Source of the DNA: an uncultured Bacteroides sp.
GTDB taxonomy: Bacteria > Bacteroidota > Bacteroidia > Bacteroidales > Bacteroidaceae
Length of the DNA: 15,224 bases
NCBI RefSeq assembly: GCF_949298305.1
Contig: NZ_CASFWU010000069.1
Location: forward strand, 1-15,224
Direction of reading: 5' to 3'
Shown here one piece after another: positions 6,825 to 13,458 of the stretch (its first letter is position 1; the number at the start of each line of letters is the position of its first letter). Made by a program: the position numbers and the translations under genes. Under the pieces are notes generated by a model. That model had not been told where the DNA came from, did not search any database, and saw nothing but the letters and a program-made list of their open reading frames with translations.

Positions 6825-6855
6825 TTTGTCAGTCAAAAAGAAATAACTAACTTTG
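6825..6855 (+). promoter_or_regulatory. Promoter of rpsP
   Basis: TTTG (6825-6828), a 19-bp spacer and TAACTTTG (6848-6855) match the Bacteroides consensus exactly. The start should be near 6862, giving a leader of about 55 nt. Confidence 0.75.
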
Positions 6856-6859
6856 CGGC

Positions 6860-6880
6860 CGCTATTACGAGATAATAGCG
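6860..6880 (+). promoter_or_regulatory. 5'-terminal stem-loop of the rpsP leader
   Basis: CGCTATTA (6860-6867) and TAATAGCG (6873-6880) form a perfect 8-bp stem with loop CGAGA. Given the promoter, the hairpin falls at or within a few bases of the mRNA 5' end, where it could protect the transcript. It is 36 bp before the rpsP ATG and has no U tract, so it is not a terminator. Confidence 0.5.
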
Positions 6881-6916
6881 TAATTCAAATCATTAACTAA
6901 AACATTTTTATTTAAA

Positions 6917-7462
6917 ATGGCAACAAAAATCAGATTGCAGAGACAAGGACGTAAAAGCTATGCCTTCTACTCCATTGTTATTGCTGATGCAAGAGCTCCA
7001 CGTGATGGACGTTTTATTGAAAAAATTGGTACCTACAACCCGAACACCAATCCTGCCACTGTAGATTTGAAGTTCGACCGTGCACTTGACTGGGTTTTGA
7101 AAGGTGCACAACCCACTGACACAGTACGCAACATCCTTTCCCGCGAAGGCGTCTACATGAAGAAGCACTTGCTGGGCGGTGTAGCAAAAGGCGCATTTGG
7201 CGAAGCTGAAGCAGAAGCCAAGTTCGAAGCATGGAAGAACAACAAACAAAGCGGACTGGCCGCGCTGAAGGCTAAAGACGAAGAGAACAAAAAGGCCGAA
7301 GCCAAAGCACGTCTGGAAGCTGAGAAGAAAGTAAACGAAGAAAAAGCAAAGGCATTAGCTGAAAAGAAGGCTGCCGAAGCTGCTGCCAAAGCCGCTGCTG
7401 AAGCTCCCGCTGAAGAGGCTCCCGCTGAAGAAGCTCCTGCCGCTGAAGCTGCTGCTGAATAA
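6917..7462 (+). CDS. rpsP: Small-subunit ribosomal protein S16 with long acidic/alanine tail
   Basis: A 181-residue protein. Residues 1 to about 85 are the S16 domain (MATKIRLQRQGRKSYAFYSIV, then the RDGRFIEKIGTYNP block), which binds 16S rRNA in the 30S body. E. coli S16 has only 82 residues. The extra 95 or so are a Lys/Glu/Ala-rich, probably helical and partly coiled tail ending in three near-copies of a 15-bp unit (7400-7444) encoding EAPAE-type repeats. Long tails of this sort are usual in Bacteroidales S16. The gene has its own consensus promoter, a leader hairpin and a terminator. No rimM, trmD or rplS follows, unlike the enterobacterial S16 operon. Confidence 0.96.
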   Translation: MATKIRLQRQGRKSYAFYSIVIADARAPRDGRFIEKIGTYNPNTNPATVDLKFDRALDWVLKGAQPTDTVRNILSREGVYMKKHLLGGVAKGAFGEAEAEAKFEAWKNNKQSGLAALKAKDEENKKAEAKARLEAEKKVNEEKAKALAEKKAAEAAAKAAAEAPAEEAPAEEAPAAEAAAE

Positions 7463-7506
7463 CAGCAAGCACAGCAACCTTACAAAATGGATTTAAACTG
7501 AGATAC

Positions 7507-7541
7507 ATCCTCTCCATCCTTAGGGACGGAGAGGATTTTTT
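7507..7541 (+). terminator. Terminator after rpsP
   Basis: ATCCTCTCC (7507-7515) pairs with GGAGAGGAT (7528-7536). An inner TCC/GGA extension closes a TTAG loop after one A/C mismatch. Six T run from 7536 to 7541. It lies 44 bp after the rpsP stop. Confidence 0.85.
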
Positions 7542-7642
7542 ATCTCCCGCCCCAAACAAATTCGACATCATCCTCAGTTGCGGTTTTAGACAGAACGTTG
7601 AATATAAAAGGAGACGACGAAGGACAAAACACTTTTTTGTAC

Positions 7643-7650
7643 TATCTTTG
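7643..7650 (+). promoter_or_regulatory. -7 box of the thioredoxin lipoprotein gene
   Basis: TATCTTTG is an exact -7 consensus, followed by C. No TTTG lies 19-21 bp upstream. The start would be near 7657, about 34 nt before the ATG at 7691. Because it lies downstream of the alternative TTG start at 7598, it argues against that longer frame. Confidence 0.55.
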
Positions 7651-7690
7651 CGACATCATTAACTACCAAAAAAAATATCGTATTACAACA

Positions 7691-8776
7691 ATGAAAAAAT
7701 TAGTCTATCTGCTCGCCGTAGCGGCAGCATGTGCTGCCTGTAGTGGCGGAAACAAGGGTTACACAGTGACAGGAACCGTAGAAGGCGCCGCCGACGGCGA
7801 CATGGTGTATCTGCAAAACGTACAGGGACGCCAGTTGGTAAAGCTTGACTCAGCTACAATTCAAGACGGTACATTCACCTTCAAAGGTACACAAGACACA
7901 GCTATCAACTGCTATATCACTTACAAGGACAACATGGCCATGGATTTCTTCCTTGAAAACGGAAAAATCAATGTCAGCCTGACCAAAGATGCGGATTCGG
8001 CAACCGGAACCACCAACAATGACGCCTATCAGGAAGTAAAGACACAAATCAGCGGCCTGATGAAGCAAATGGAAAACGTGTACAGCGCCCTGTCTGATAC
8101 AACCCTGACGGACGAACAACGCGAAGCCAAAATGGCAGAGGCCGAAAGCGTGCAAGATAAGATGATGGAAATCACCAAGCAGAGCATTGCCAAATATATA
8201 GCAAGCCCCGTAGGCGTACACCTGCTGAAGCAGAACTATTACTACATGACCGTGGAAGAACTCGACCCGCTGATGCCTCAAATCCCCGCCCTCTTTGACA
8301 ACGACGAGGCCGTGAACCGCATCAAGGAAAACGTGGAGAAAATGAAGGCTACGGCCGTGGGGAAGAAGTTCACAGACTTCGAGATGCAGACCCCCGAAGG
8401 CAAAACCGTCAAACTCTCCGACTACGTGGGCAAGGGCAAGACCGTTTTGGTAGACTTCTGGGCAAGCTGGTGCGGACCCTGCCGTCGCGAAATGCCCAAC
8501 CTGGTAGAGGCATACAAGAAATACAAAAACAAGAACTTCGAGATTGTGGGCGTATCGCTTGACCAGAGTGCCGACGCCTGGAAGGGAGCCATCGAGCAGC
8601 TGGGCATCACCTGGCCGCAAATGTCCGACCTGAAGTATTGGGATTGCGAAGGCTCCAAGCTCTACGCCGTGAGCAGCATCCCCCACACCGTGCTGATTGA
8701 CGGCGAAGGCACCATCCTGGCTCGCGGCCTGCACGGCGAAGAGTTGCAGGAAAAGCTGGCCGAGGTGCTCAAGTAA
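7691..8776 (+). CDS. TlpA-like thioredoxin lipoprotein with DUF4369 domain
   Basis: A 361-residue predicted envelope lipoprotein. Residues 1-17 are a signal peptide (MKKLVYLLAVAAACAAC) with two possible lipobox cysteines: Cys14 (AAAC) fits the lipobox better, Cys17 precedes SGG. Residues about 25-125 fit DUF4369, a beta-rich domain found fused to Bacteroidetes thioredoxins. A helical, Lys/Glu-rich linker follows. The C-terminal thioredoxin-like domain has the redox motif W260-CGPC (Cys261, Cys264) and the cis-Pro segment SIPHTVLID. Such proteins reduce or exchange disulfides in the periplasm; the partner is unknown. The ATG at 7691 is chosen over a TTG at 7598 because it yields the signal peptide and follows the promoter. 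Single-gene unit with a strong terminator. Confidence 0.9.
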   Translation: MKKLVYLLAVAAACAACSGGNKGYTVTGTVEGAADGDMVYLQNVQGRQLVKLDSATIQDGTFTFKGTQDTAINCYITYKDNMAMDFFLENGKINVSLTKDADSATGTTNNDAYQEVKTQISGLMKQMENVYSALSDTTLTDEQREAKMAEAESVQDKMMEITKQSIAKYIASPVGVHLLKQNYYYMTVEELDPLMPQIPALFDNDEAVNRIKENVEKMKATAVGKKFTDFEMQTPEGKTVKLSDYVGKGKTVLVDFWASWCGPCRREMPNLVEAYKKYKNKNFEIVGVSLDQSADAWKGAIEQLGITWPQMSDLKYWDCEGSKLYAVSSIPHTVLIDGEGTILARGLHGEELQEKLAEVLK

Positions 8777-8797
8777 ACCCGACTTGCAGTATCACAT

Positions 8798-8847
8798 AAA
8801 AGACCCGCCTTGCATATTGCACAACGAATATGCAAGGCGGTCTTTTT
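8798..8847. terminator. Strong, probably bidirectional terminator
   Basis: AAAAGACC (8798-8805) and GCCTTGCATATT (8807-8818) pair with AATATGCAAGGC (8827-8838) and GGTCTTTT (8839-8846). This is a 20-bp stem with a single bulged C and an 8-nt loop, flanked by A on the left and T on the right. It ends the thioredoxin lipoprotein unit 21 bp after its stop. Confidence 0.88.
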
Positions 8848-9000
8848 ATACAAGCAAATATCATAAAAAGGAATACTTTTAGCAAGTATGAAAAACACAA
8901 AGTTTCCAATTTAAAATTATACTTCACTAATAAACAACATATTAATAATTTTTAATCCAAGAAAAGTTTTCCAAAACGAAAATCATAGGCATATATAGGT

Positions 9001-9008
9001 TAACTTTG
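9001..9008 (+). promoter_or_regulatory. -7 box of the nrdD promoter
   Basis: TAACTTTG is an exact -7 consensus followed by CG. No TTTG lies at -33. The start would be near 9015, about 39 nt before nrdD. In the 205-bp AT-rich spacer (8848-9053) I also see the dyad ATACTT-TTAGC-AAGTAT (8873-8889), a possible operator. I see no convincing FNR-like (TTGAT-N4-ATCAA) or NrdR-box pair. Confidence 0.6.
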
Positions 9009-9053
9009 CGACACAATTAAGGACGCCTAATACTAACCAAAAAAGAAAGAAAG

Positions 9054-11261
9054 ATGATACAGACTGTAATCAAACGTGACGGCCGCATTGTAGGTTTCAA
9101 CGAAGAAAAGATAGCTACCGCCATCCGCAAAGCCATGCTACATACGGACAAGGGGGAAGACCTCAGGCTGATACACCAGATAACAGACCACATTGCCTTC
9201 AAAGGCGACGCGCAAATGACCGTAGAAGCCATACAGGATGCCGTAGAGATGGAGCTGATGAAAAGCAGCCGGAAGGATGTAGCACAGAAATACATTGCCT
9301 ACCGCAACCAGCGCAGCATTGCCCGCAAGGCCAAGACAAGAGACATCTTTCTGGAAATCATCAACATCAAGTCCAACGACGTCACCCGCGAAAACGCCAA
9401 CATGAACGCCGACACGCCGGCAGGCATGATGATGAAATTCGCCAGTGAGACCACCAAGCCCTTTGTGGACGACTACCTGCTGGACGAAGAAGTGCGCGAG
9501 GCCATTTCGCGCCACTACCTGCACATCCACGACAAGGACTATTACCCCACCAAAAGCCTCACTTGCGTACAGCACCCCCTTGACCGCATTCTCACCAACG
9601 GTTTCTATGCCGGCCACGGCGAATCACGCCCGGCCAAACGCATTGAAACCGCCAGCATACTGGGCTGCATCTCGCTGGAAACAGCCCAAAACGAAATGCA
9701 CGGCGGACAGGCCATCCCCGCTTTCGACTTCTACCTGGCGCCTTACGTGCGGAGCAGCTTTATAGAGGAACTCAAAAACCTTGAGGAACTGAACGGCGCC
9801 GACTACTCGCACCTCTACCAGAAGGTATTGGAAGACTATCTGCCGACGCCCCTCGAAGGAACACAGGGCGAGGAGCGCATTGTCCGGCATGCCGTCAACA
9901 AGACCGTGGCCCGCGTGCATCAGGCCATGGAAGCCTTCATACACAACATGAACACCATCCATTCCCGCGGAGGAAACCAGGTGGTGTTCAGCTCCATCAA
10001 CTACGGCACGGACACCTCGGCCGAAGGACGGTGCGTCATCCGGGAATTGCTGAAAACCACCTACCGCGGCGTGGGAAACGGCGAGACGGCCATCTTCCCC
10101 ATCCAAATCTGGAAGAAAAAGCGGGGCGTCAACTACCTGCCCGAAGACCGCAACTACGACCTCTATCTGCTGGCCTGCAAAGTGACGGCCCGACGCTTCT
10201 TCCCGAACTTCCTGAACCTGGACGCCAGCTTCAACCAAAGCGCAGAGTGGAGATCCGACGACCCGCGCCGCTACATGCACGAAGTGGCCACCATGGGATG
10301 CCGCACCCGCGTATTTGAAAACCGTTTCGGCCCGCAGACATCCGTAGGCCGCGGCAACCTTTCTTTCTCCACCATCAACATCGTCCGCCTGGCCATCGAA
10401 TGCATGGACATTGAGAACCAGGAACAGCGCATCGCCCGCTTCTTTGCCAGGCTGGACGCCATTCTCGAAATCACCGCCCGCCAGCTTCACCAACGCATGG
10501 AATTTCAAAAGACGGCTTTCGCCAAACAATTCCCCCTGCTCATGTCCGTCCTCTGGACAGGAAGCGACAAGCTGCGCCCCGACGACACCATTGCCCCCGT
10601 CATCAACCAAGGCACGCTGGGCATAGGCTTCATCGGGCTGGCCGAATGTCTGGTGGCCCTGACGGGCAAGCATCACGGCGAATCGGACGAAGCACAGGCC
10701 TTGGGGCTGAAGATAGTGTCCTACATGCGCGACCGTGCCAACCAGTTCTCCGAACAATACCAACATAATTACAGCATCCTGGCCACACCCGCCGAAGGTT
10801 TGTCCGGCAAATTCACACGAGCCGACCGCAAAGACTACGGCCTCCTGCCGGGCATCACCGACCGCGACTATTACACCAACTCCAACCACGTACCCGTCTA
10901 CTACCAGTGCAGCGCACGCCACAAGGCCGAGATTGAAGCGCCCTACCACGACTTGACACGCGGCGGACACATCTTCTACGTCGAAATGGACGGCGACGCC
11001 ACCCACAACCCCGAGGCCATCCGCCGGGTGGTGGACATGATGGACCGCTACAACATGGGCTACGGCTCGGTGAACCACAACCGCAACCGCTGTCTGGACT
11101 GCGGCTACGAAAATGCCGACCCGCATCTGGAAAGCTGCCCCAAGTGCGGAAGCCGGCGCATAGACAGACTTCAGCGCATCACAGGTTACCTGGTAGGAAC
11201 AACCGACCGCTGGAATCATGCCAAACTGGCCGAACTGAACGACCGTGTCATTCACGAATAA
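9054..11261 (+). CDS. nrdD: Anaerobic (class III) ribonucleoside-triphosphate reductase
   Basis: A 735-residue glycyl-radical enzyme that reduces NTPs to dNTPs without oxygen. Residues about 3-95 are an ATP-cone, the allosteric activity domain. The central ten-stranded barrel domain includes LTCVQHPL, with Cys171 a candidate radical-site cysteine, and the conserved segment ETAQNEMHGGQ. Near the C-terminus a four-cysteine zinc site (Cys680, Cys683, Cys695, Cys698 in CLDC and CPKC) precedes the radical loop RITGYLVG, with Gly711 the predicted glycyl-radical residue, 25 residues from the end. Length is close to E. coli NrdD (712). The activase NrdG is encoded 175 bp downstream, so the two probably form one operon, in keeping with an anaerobe. 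A 625-residue open frame on the other strand is a shadow. Confidence 0.97.
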   Translation: MIQTVIKRDGRIVGFNEEKIATAIRKAMLHTDKGEDLRLIHQITDHIAFKGDAQMTVEAIQDAVEMELMKSSRKDVAQKYIAYRNQRSIARKAKTRDIFLEIINIKSNDVTRENANMNADTPAGMMMKFASETTKPFVDDYLLDEEVREAISRHYLHIHDKDYYPTKSLTCVQHPLDRILTNGFYAGHGESRPAKRIETASILGCISLETAQNEMHGGQAIPAFDFYLAPYVRSSFIEELKNLEELNGADYSHLYQKVLEDYLPTPLEGTQGEERIVRHAVNKTVARVHQAMEAFIHNMNTIHSRGGNQVVFSSINYGTDTSAEGRCVIRELLKTTYRGVGNGETAIFPIQIWKKKRGVNYLPEDRNYDLYLLACKVTARRFFPNFLNLDASFNQSAEWRSDDPRRYMHEVATMGCRTRVFENRFGPQTSVGRGNLSFSTINIVRLAIECMDIENQEQRIARFFARLDAILEITARQLHQRMEFQKTAFAKQFPLLMSVLWTGSDKLRPDDTIAPVINQGTLGIGFIGLAECLVALTGKHHGESDEAQALGLKIVSYMRDRANQFSEQYQHNYSILATPAEGLSGKFTRADRKDYGLLPGITDRDYYTNSNHVPVYYQCSARHKAEIEAPYHDLTRGGHIFYVEMDGDATHNPEAIRRVVDMMDRYNMGYGSVNHNRNRCLDCGYENADPHLESCPKCGSRRIDRLQRITGYLVGTTDRWNHAKLAELNDRVIHE

Positions 11262-11267
11262 TCCCGA

Positions 11268-11405
11268 ATGCTCCAACAGATGATAGAAGGCGCCCTCCGC
11301 AAGGGATGTTTTATCCTCCGGGAGGGTGCCAAAACCAAAGAGGCTCGGAGACGATGCCAAAGAGGCTCGGAGGCAGCGCCAAAGAGGCTCGGAGGAGAAA
11401 CCTAA
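11268..11405 (+). CDS. Candidate small ORF in the nrdD-nrdG spacer
   Basis: A 45-codon frame from ATG 11268 (6 bp after the nrdD stop) to TAA 11403-11405, starting MLQQMIEGALRKGCFIL. Its second half is encoded by three 22-bp tandem repeats, so the peptide reads the repeat in successive frames (KEARR, QRGSE, PKRLG) and is strongly basic. No family is recognised and no Shine-Dalgarno sequence is clear. It may be translated by coupling to nrdD, or be a chance frame in repeat DNA. Confidence 0.22.
   Translation: MLQQMIEGALRKGCFILREGAKTKEARRRCQRGSEAAPKRLGGET
11289..11330 (+). other. Nested hairpin in the nrdD-nrdG spacer
   Basis: GGCGCCCTCC (11289-11298) pairs with GGAGGGTGCC (11321-11330), 10 pairs with one G-U. 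Inside, GGGAT (11303-11307) pairs with ATCCT (11313-11317) around loop GTTTT. There is no T tract after it, so it is not a standard terminator. It could be a transcript-processing or stability element that sets the nrdD to nrdG ratio. Confidence 0.5.
11335..11400 (+). repeat. Three 22-bp tandem repeats between nrdD and nrdG
   Basis: Units at 11335-11356, 11357-11378 and 11379-11400 share the 16-bp core CCAAAGAGGCTCGGAG followed by six variable bases. Since 22 is not a multiple of 3, each added or lost unit shifts the reading frame through the array. The array starts 4 bp after a nested hairpin and ends 36 bp before the nrdG ATG. Confidence 0.9.
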
Positions 11406-11436
11406 TATTATCGGACAACAAACGAATAAAAAAGCC

Positions 11437-11937
11437 ATGCTTTCCATCCTTGACATATTGGAAGACACGACGGCCGACGGCCCCGGCTTCCGCACCGCCA
11501 TCTATGCCGCCGGATGTCCCAACGGATGCCCCGGATGCCACAACCCCGATTCGTGGGACATCAACCGCGGACGGTGGATGACGACCGACGAAATCCTGCA
11601 AAAAGTGCTGGCCGACGATTTTGCCGACGTCACCTTCAGCGGCGGCGACCCCATGTACCAGCCCGAAGGCTTCGCCGAACTGGCTTCCGCCATCAAGCGG
11701 AAAAGCGGGAAAAACATCTGGTGCTACACGGGCTATACCTTCGAGCGCCTGCTTCAGAATCCCCGCCAGGCACATCTGCTGGAATTCATCGACGTGCTGG
11801 TGGACGGCCGCTTCAGGCAGGAGCTGCGCGACGAGTCCCTCCACTTCCGCGGAAGCAGCAACCAACGGCTGATTGACGTACAAGCCTCCCTGAAAAGCAG
11901 ACAGACCGTAGTCTACCGCTACGACACCTCGCTCTGA
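11437..11937 (+). CDS. nrdG: Anaerobic ribonucleotide reductase activating protein (radical SAM)
   Basis: A 166-residue radical-SAM enzyme that uses a [4Fe-4S] cluster and S-adenosylmethionine to install the glycyl radical on NrdD. The cluster motif is GCPNGCPGCHNP, with Cys27, Cys31 and Cys34 in the CX3CX2C spacing. FSGGDPMYQPE is the SAM-contacting GGE-like loop. Length is close to E. coli NrdG (154). The frame stays open upstream to a GTG at 11326, through the 22-bp repeats, giving a possible 37-residue basic N-terminal extension. I chose the ATG at 11437 because MLSILDILEDTTADGPGFR matches the normal NrdG start. No clear terminator follows in the 208-bp spacer. Confidence 0.95.
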   Translation: MLSILDILEDTTADGPGFRTAIYAAGCPNGCPGCHNPDSWDINRGRWMTTDEILQKVLADDFADVTFSGGDPMYQPEGFAELASAIKRKSGKNIWCYTGYTFERLLQNPRQAHLLEFIDVLVDGRFRQELRDESLHFRGSSNQRLIDVQASLKSRQTVVYRYDTSL

Positions 11938-12028
11938 AGCCAAGGCTGTGGCAATCCCCCCTATTCAGGTTTGGAGAGGCCGCCCGTATCCGCCATGCGT
12001 GCTTGCTGTTTATCCGTCGGCAGACAAG

Positions 12029-12057
12029 TACAACTTAAATATTTTGTTGTATCTTTG
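12029..12057 (+). promoter_or_regulatory. Promoter and overlapping dyad before the exporter operon
   Basis: TATCTTTG (12050-12057) is an exact -7 consensus with C after it; no TTTG is at -33. The dyad TACAAC (12029-12034) / GTTGTA (12046-12051), 11-bp spacer, occupies the -33 to -7 interval, where a bound regulator would block polymerase. The start would be near 12064, giving a leader of about 80 nt with no clear structure. Confidence 0.5.
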
Positions 12058-12145
12058 CACGCCCCAAGCGAGAGGAACGGTTTATCCGCCAGGGTATCAT
12101 CCGGATTTCGCAGGTGCAGAATTCAAGAATACTTAAACAACGAGC

Positions 12146-12913
12146 ATGAACTCTCCTGAAAGACTCAAAGAAATCACCCGCTTCCTGCTGGAATATGCCA
12201 ACCGGCTGATGGGGTCGGGTGTACACACCTCGCGCGTGGTGAGAAATACACGGCGCATCGGCCGTTCGCTGGACGTGGAAGTGAAGATGAGCGTTTTCCA
12301 GCGCACCATGGTGGTCAGCGTATGCGACCCCGAAAACCACGAAGTCTACAACGAAGTTTCCGTCATCCCCTCCTTCCCCATCAGCTTCGAGCTGAATGCC
12401 GAGCTCAGTGCCCTGAGCTGGGAGGCATACGACAACCGACTGACGCTGGAAGCGCTGTGGGAAAAGTACAACCACATCATCTCGCGGCCCAAGATGGACC
12501 CGCTCTGCACGCTCTTCCTCGTAGGCTTTGCCAACGCTTCGTTCTGCGCCCTGTTCGGCGGCGACTGGACTGCACGCTGCATCGTGTTCTCGGCCACCCT
12601 CATCGGCTTCTACCTCAGGCAGGTCATGCAGAAGAAGCACATCAACCATTACATTGTGTTCGTTGTGTCTGCCTTTGCAGCCTCGCTCGTAGCCTCGTCC
12701 GCCCTGACGCTGGACACGACGGCCGAGGTGGCCATTGCCACCAGCGTACTCTATCTGGTACCCGGTGTTCCTCTGCTGAACGGCGTCATCGACATTGTGG
12801 AAGGACATGCGCTGACCGGATGCAGCCGCCTGATACAGGCCCTGCTGCTGGTACTGTGCATTGCCGTCGGCCTCTCGTGTACCCTTATGCTTGTCCGAAA
12901 CAGTCTGTTATAA
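12146..12913 (+). CDS. ThrE-type exporter subunit, DUF1212 half (YjjP-like)
   Basis: A 255-residue protein. The N-terminal 115 or so residues form the soluble ThrE domain (YANRLMGSGVHTSRVVRNTRRIG). About five membrane helices follow, starting near PLCTLFLVGFANASF, with the conserved VPGVPLLNGVIDIVEGH segment. In Corynebacterium both halves are one ThrE protein that exports threonine and serine; here the second half is the next gene, 9 bp downstream, as in the E. coli YjjP/YjjB pair, which has been reported to export succinate. The substrate here is therefore open: amino acid or dicarboxylate. It is the first gene of a tight three-gene operon. Confidence 0.88.
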   Translation: MNSPERLKEITRFLLEYANRLMGSGVHTSRVVRNTRRIGRSLDVEVKMSVFQRTMVVSVCDPENHEVYNEVSVIPSFPISFELNAELSALSWEAYDNRLTLEALWEKYNHIISRPKMDPLCTLFLVGFANASFCALFGGDWTARCIVFSATLIGFYLRQVMQKKHINHYIVFVVSAFAASLVASSALTLDTTAEVAIATSVLYLVPGVPLLNGVIDIVEGHALTGCSRLIQALLLVLCIAVGLSCTLMLVRNSLL

Positions 12914-12922
12914 TCTTCCGAT

Positions 12923-13453
12923 ATGATACTCATAGATATCCTTGCCGACGGCCTGCTGGCCGCCATTGCCGCCATCGGGTTCGGTGCCATATCCGACCCG
13001 CCTTTGCGTGCTTTCCCCTACATAGCCCTGCTGGCTGCCATCGGACACGCGTTTCGCTTCTGCCTGATGACTTTGCTGGGGGTTGACATAGCCACAGCCT
13101 CCCTCTTCGCCTCGTTCAGCATCGGCATGGGAAGTCTCTTGCTGGGCAAACGCATCTATTGCCCCATGACCGTACTTTACATTCCGGCCCTGTTGCCCAT
13201 GATTCCGGGTATGTATGCCTACAAGATTGTGTTCTCGCTGATTATGTTCATGCAGAACCTGCAGGTGCCCGAACTGCAGGAGAAGTACCTGATGGACCTG
13301 TTCACCAATACCATCGTGACATGCAGCGTCATCTTCATGCTGGCCGTAGGTGCTACCATGCCTCTGTTCCTGTTTATCAACCGTGCCTTCTCCATGGCGC
13401 GCCACGAAAAGAAGGAAGCGCGTCAGGCCCTATCCGACAAACCGACTGAATAA
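12923..13453 (+). CDS. ThrE-type exporter subunit, DUF3815 half (YjjB-like)
   Basis: A 176-residue membrane protein with about four to five hydrophobic segments and a basic, charged C-terminal tail (MARHEKKEARQALSDKPTE). The conserved loop YIPALLPMIPGMYAYK corresponds to the IPG-type motif of the C-terminal ThrE domain. It should pair with the product of the preceding gene to form the complete exporter. Spacing is 9 bp to the gene before and 5 bp to the gene after, so the three are almost certainly cotranscribed and translationally linked. Confidence 0.86.
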   Translation: MILIDILADGLLAAIAAIGFGAISDPPLRAFPYIALLAAIGHAFRFCLMTLLGVDIATASLFASFSIGMGSLLLGKRIYCPMTVLYIPALLPMIPGMYAYKIVFSLIMFMQNLQVPELQEKYLMDLFTNTIVTCSVIFMLAVGATMPLFLFINRAFSMARHEKKEARQALSDKPTE

Positions 13454-13458
13454 GAATT

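Noticed and set aside
7400..7444. 15-bp repeats at the end of rpsP as a mobile or CRISPR-like repeat
   Set aside because: They are in-frame codon repeats within the S16 tail, without spacers.
7598..7690. TTG-initiated extension of the thioredoxin lipoprotein
   Set aside because: It starts upstream of the -7 box at 7643-7650 and would bury the lipoprotein signal peptide.
7850..8734. 294-codon frame on the minus strand across the thioredoxin lipoprotein gene
   Set aside because: Antisense shadow; the plus strand encodes a full signal peptide and a WCGPC thioredoxin domain.
11326..11436. N-terminal extension of NrdG through the 22-bp repeats
   Set aside because: The family N-terminus is at the ATG 11437; the extension is repeat-encoded and basic. 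Kept only as a possibility in the repeat finding.
9624..11501. 625-codon frame on the minus strand across nrdD
   Set aside because: Composition is rich in Val, Gly, Ala and His as expected for the complement of GC-rich codons, and nrdD is certain.
11948..12136. 62-codon frame between nrdG and the exporter operon
   Set aside because: It overlaps the -7 box and dyad of the exporter promoter and has no recognisable features.
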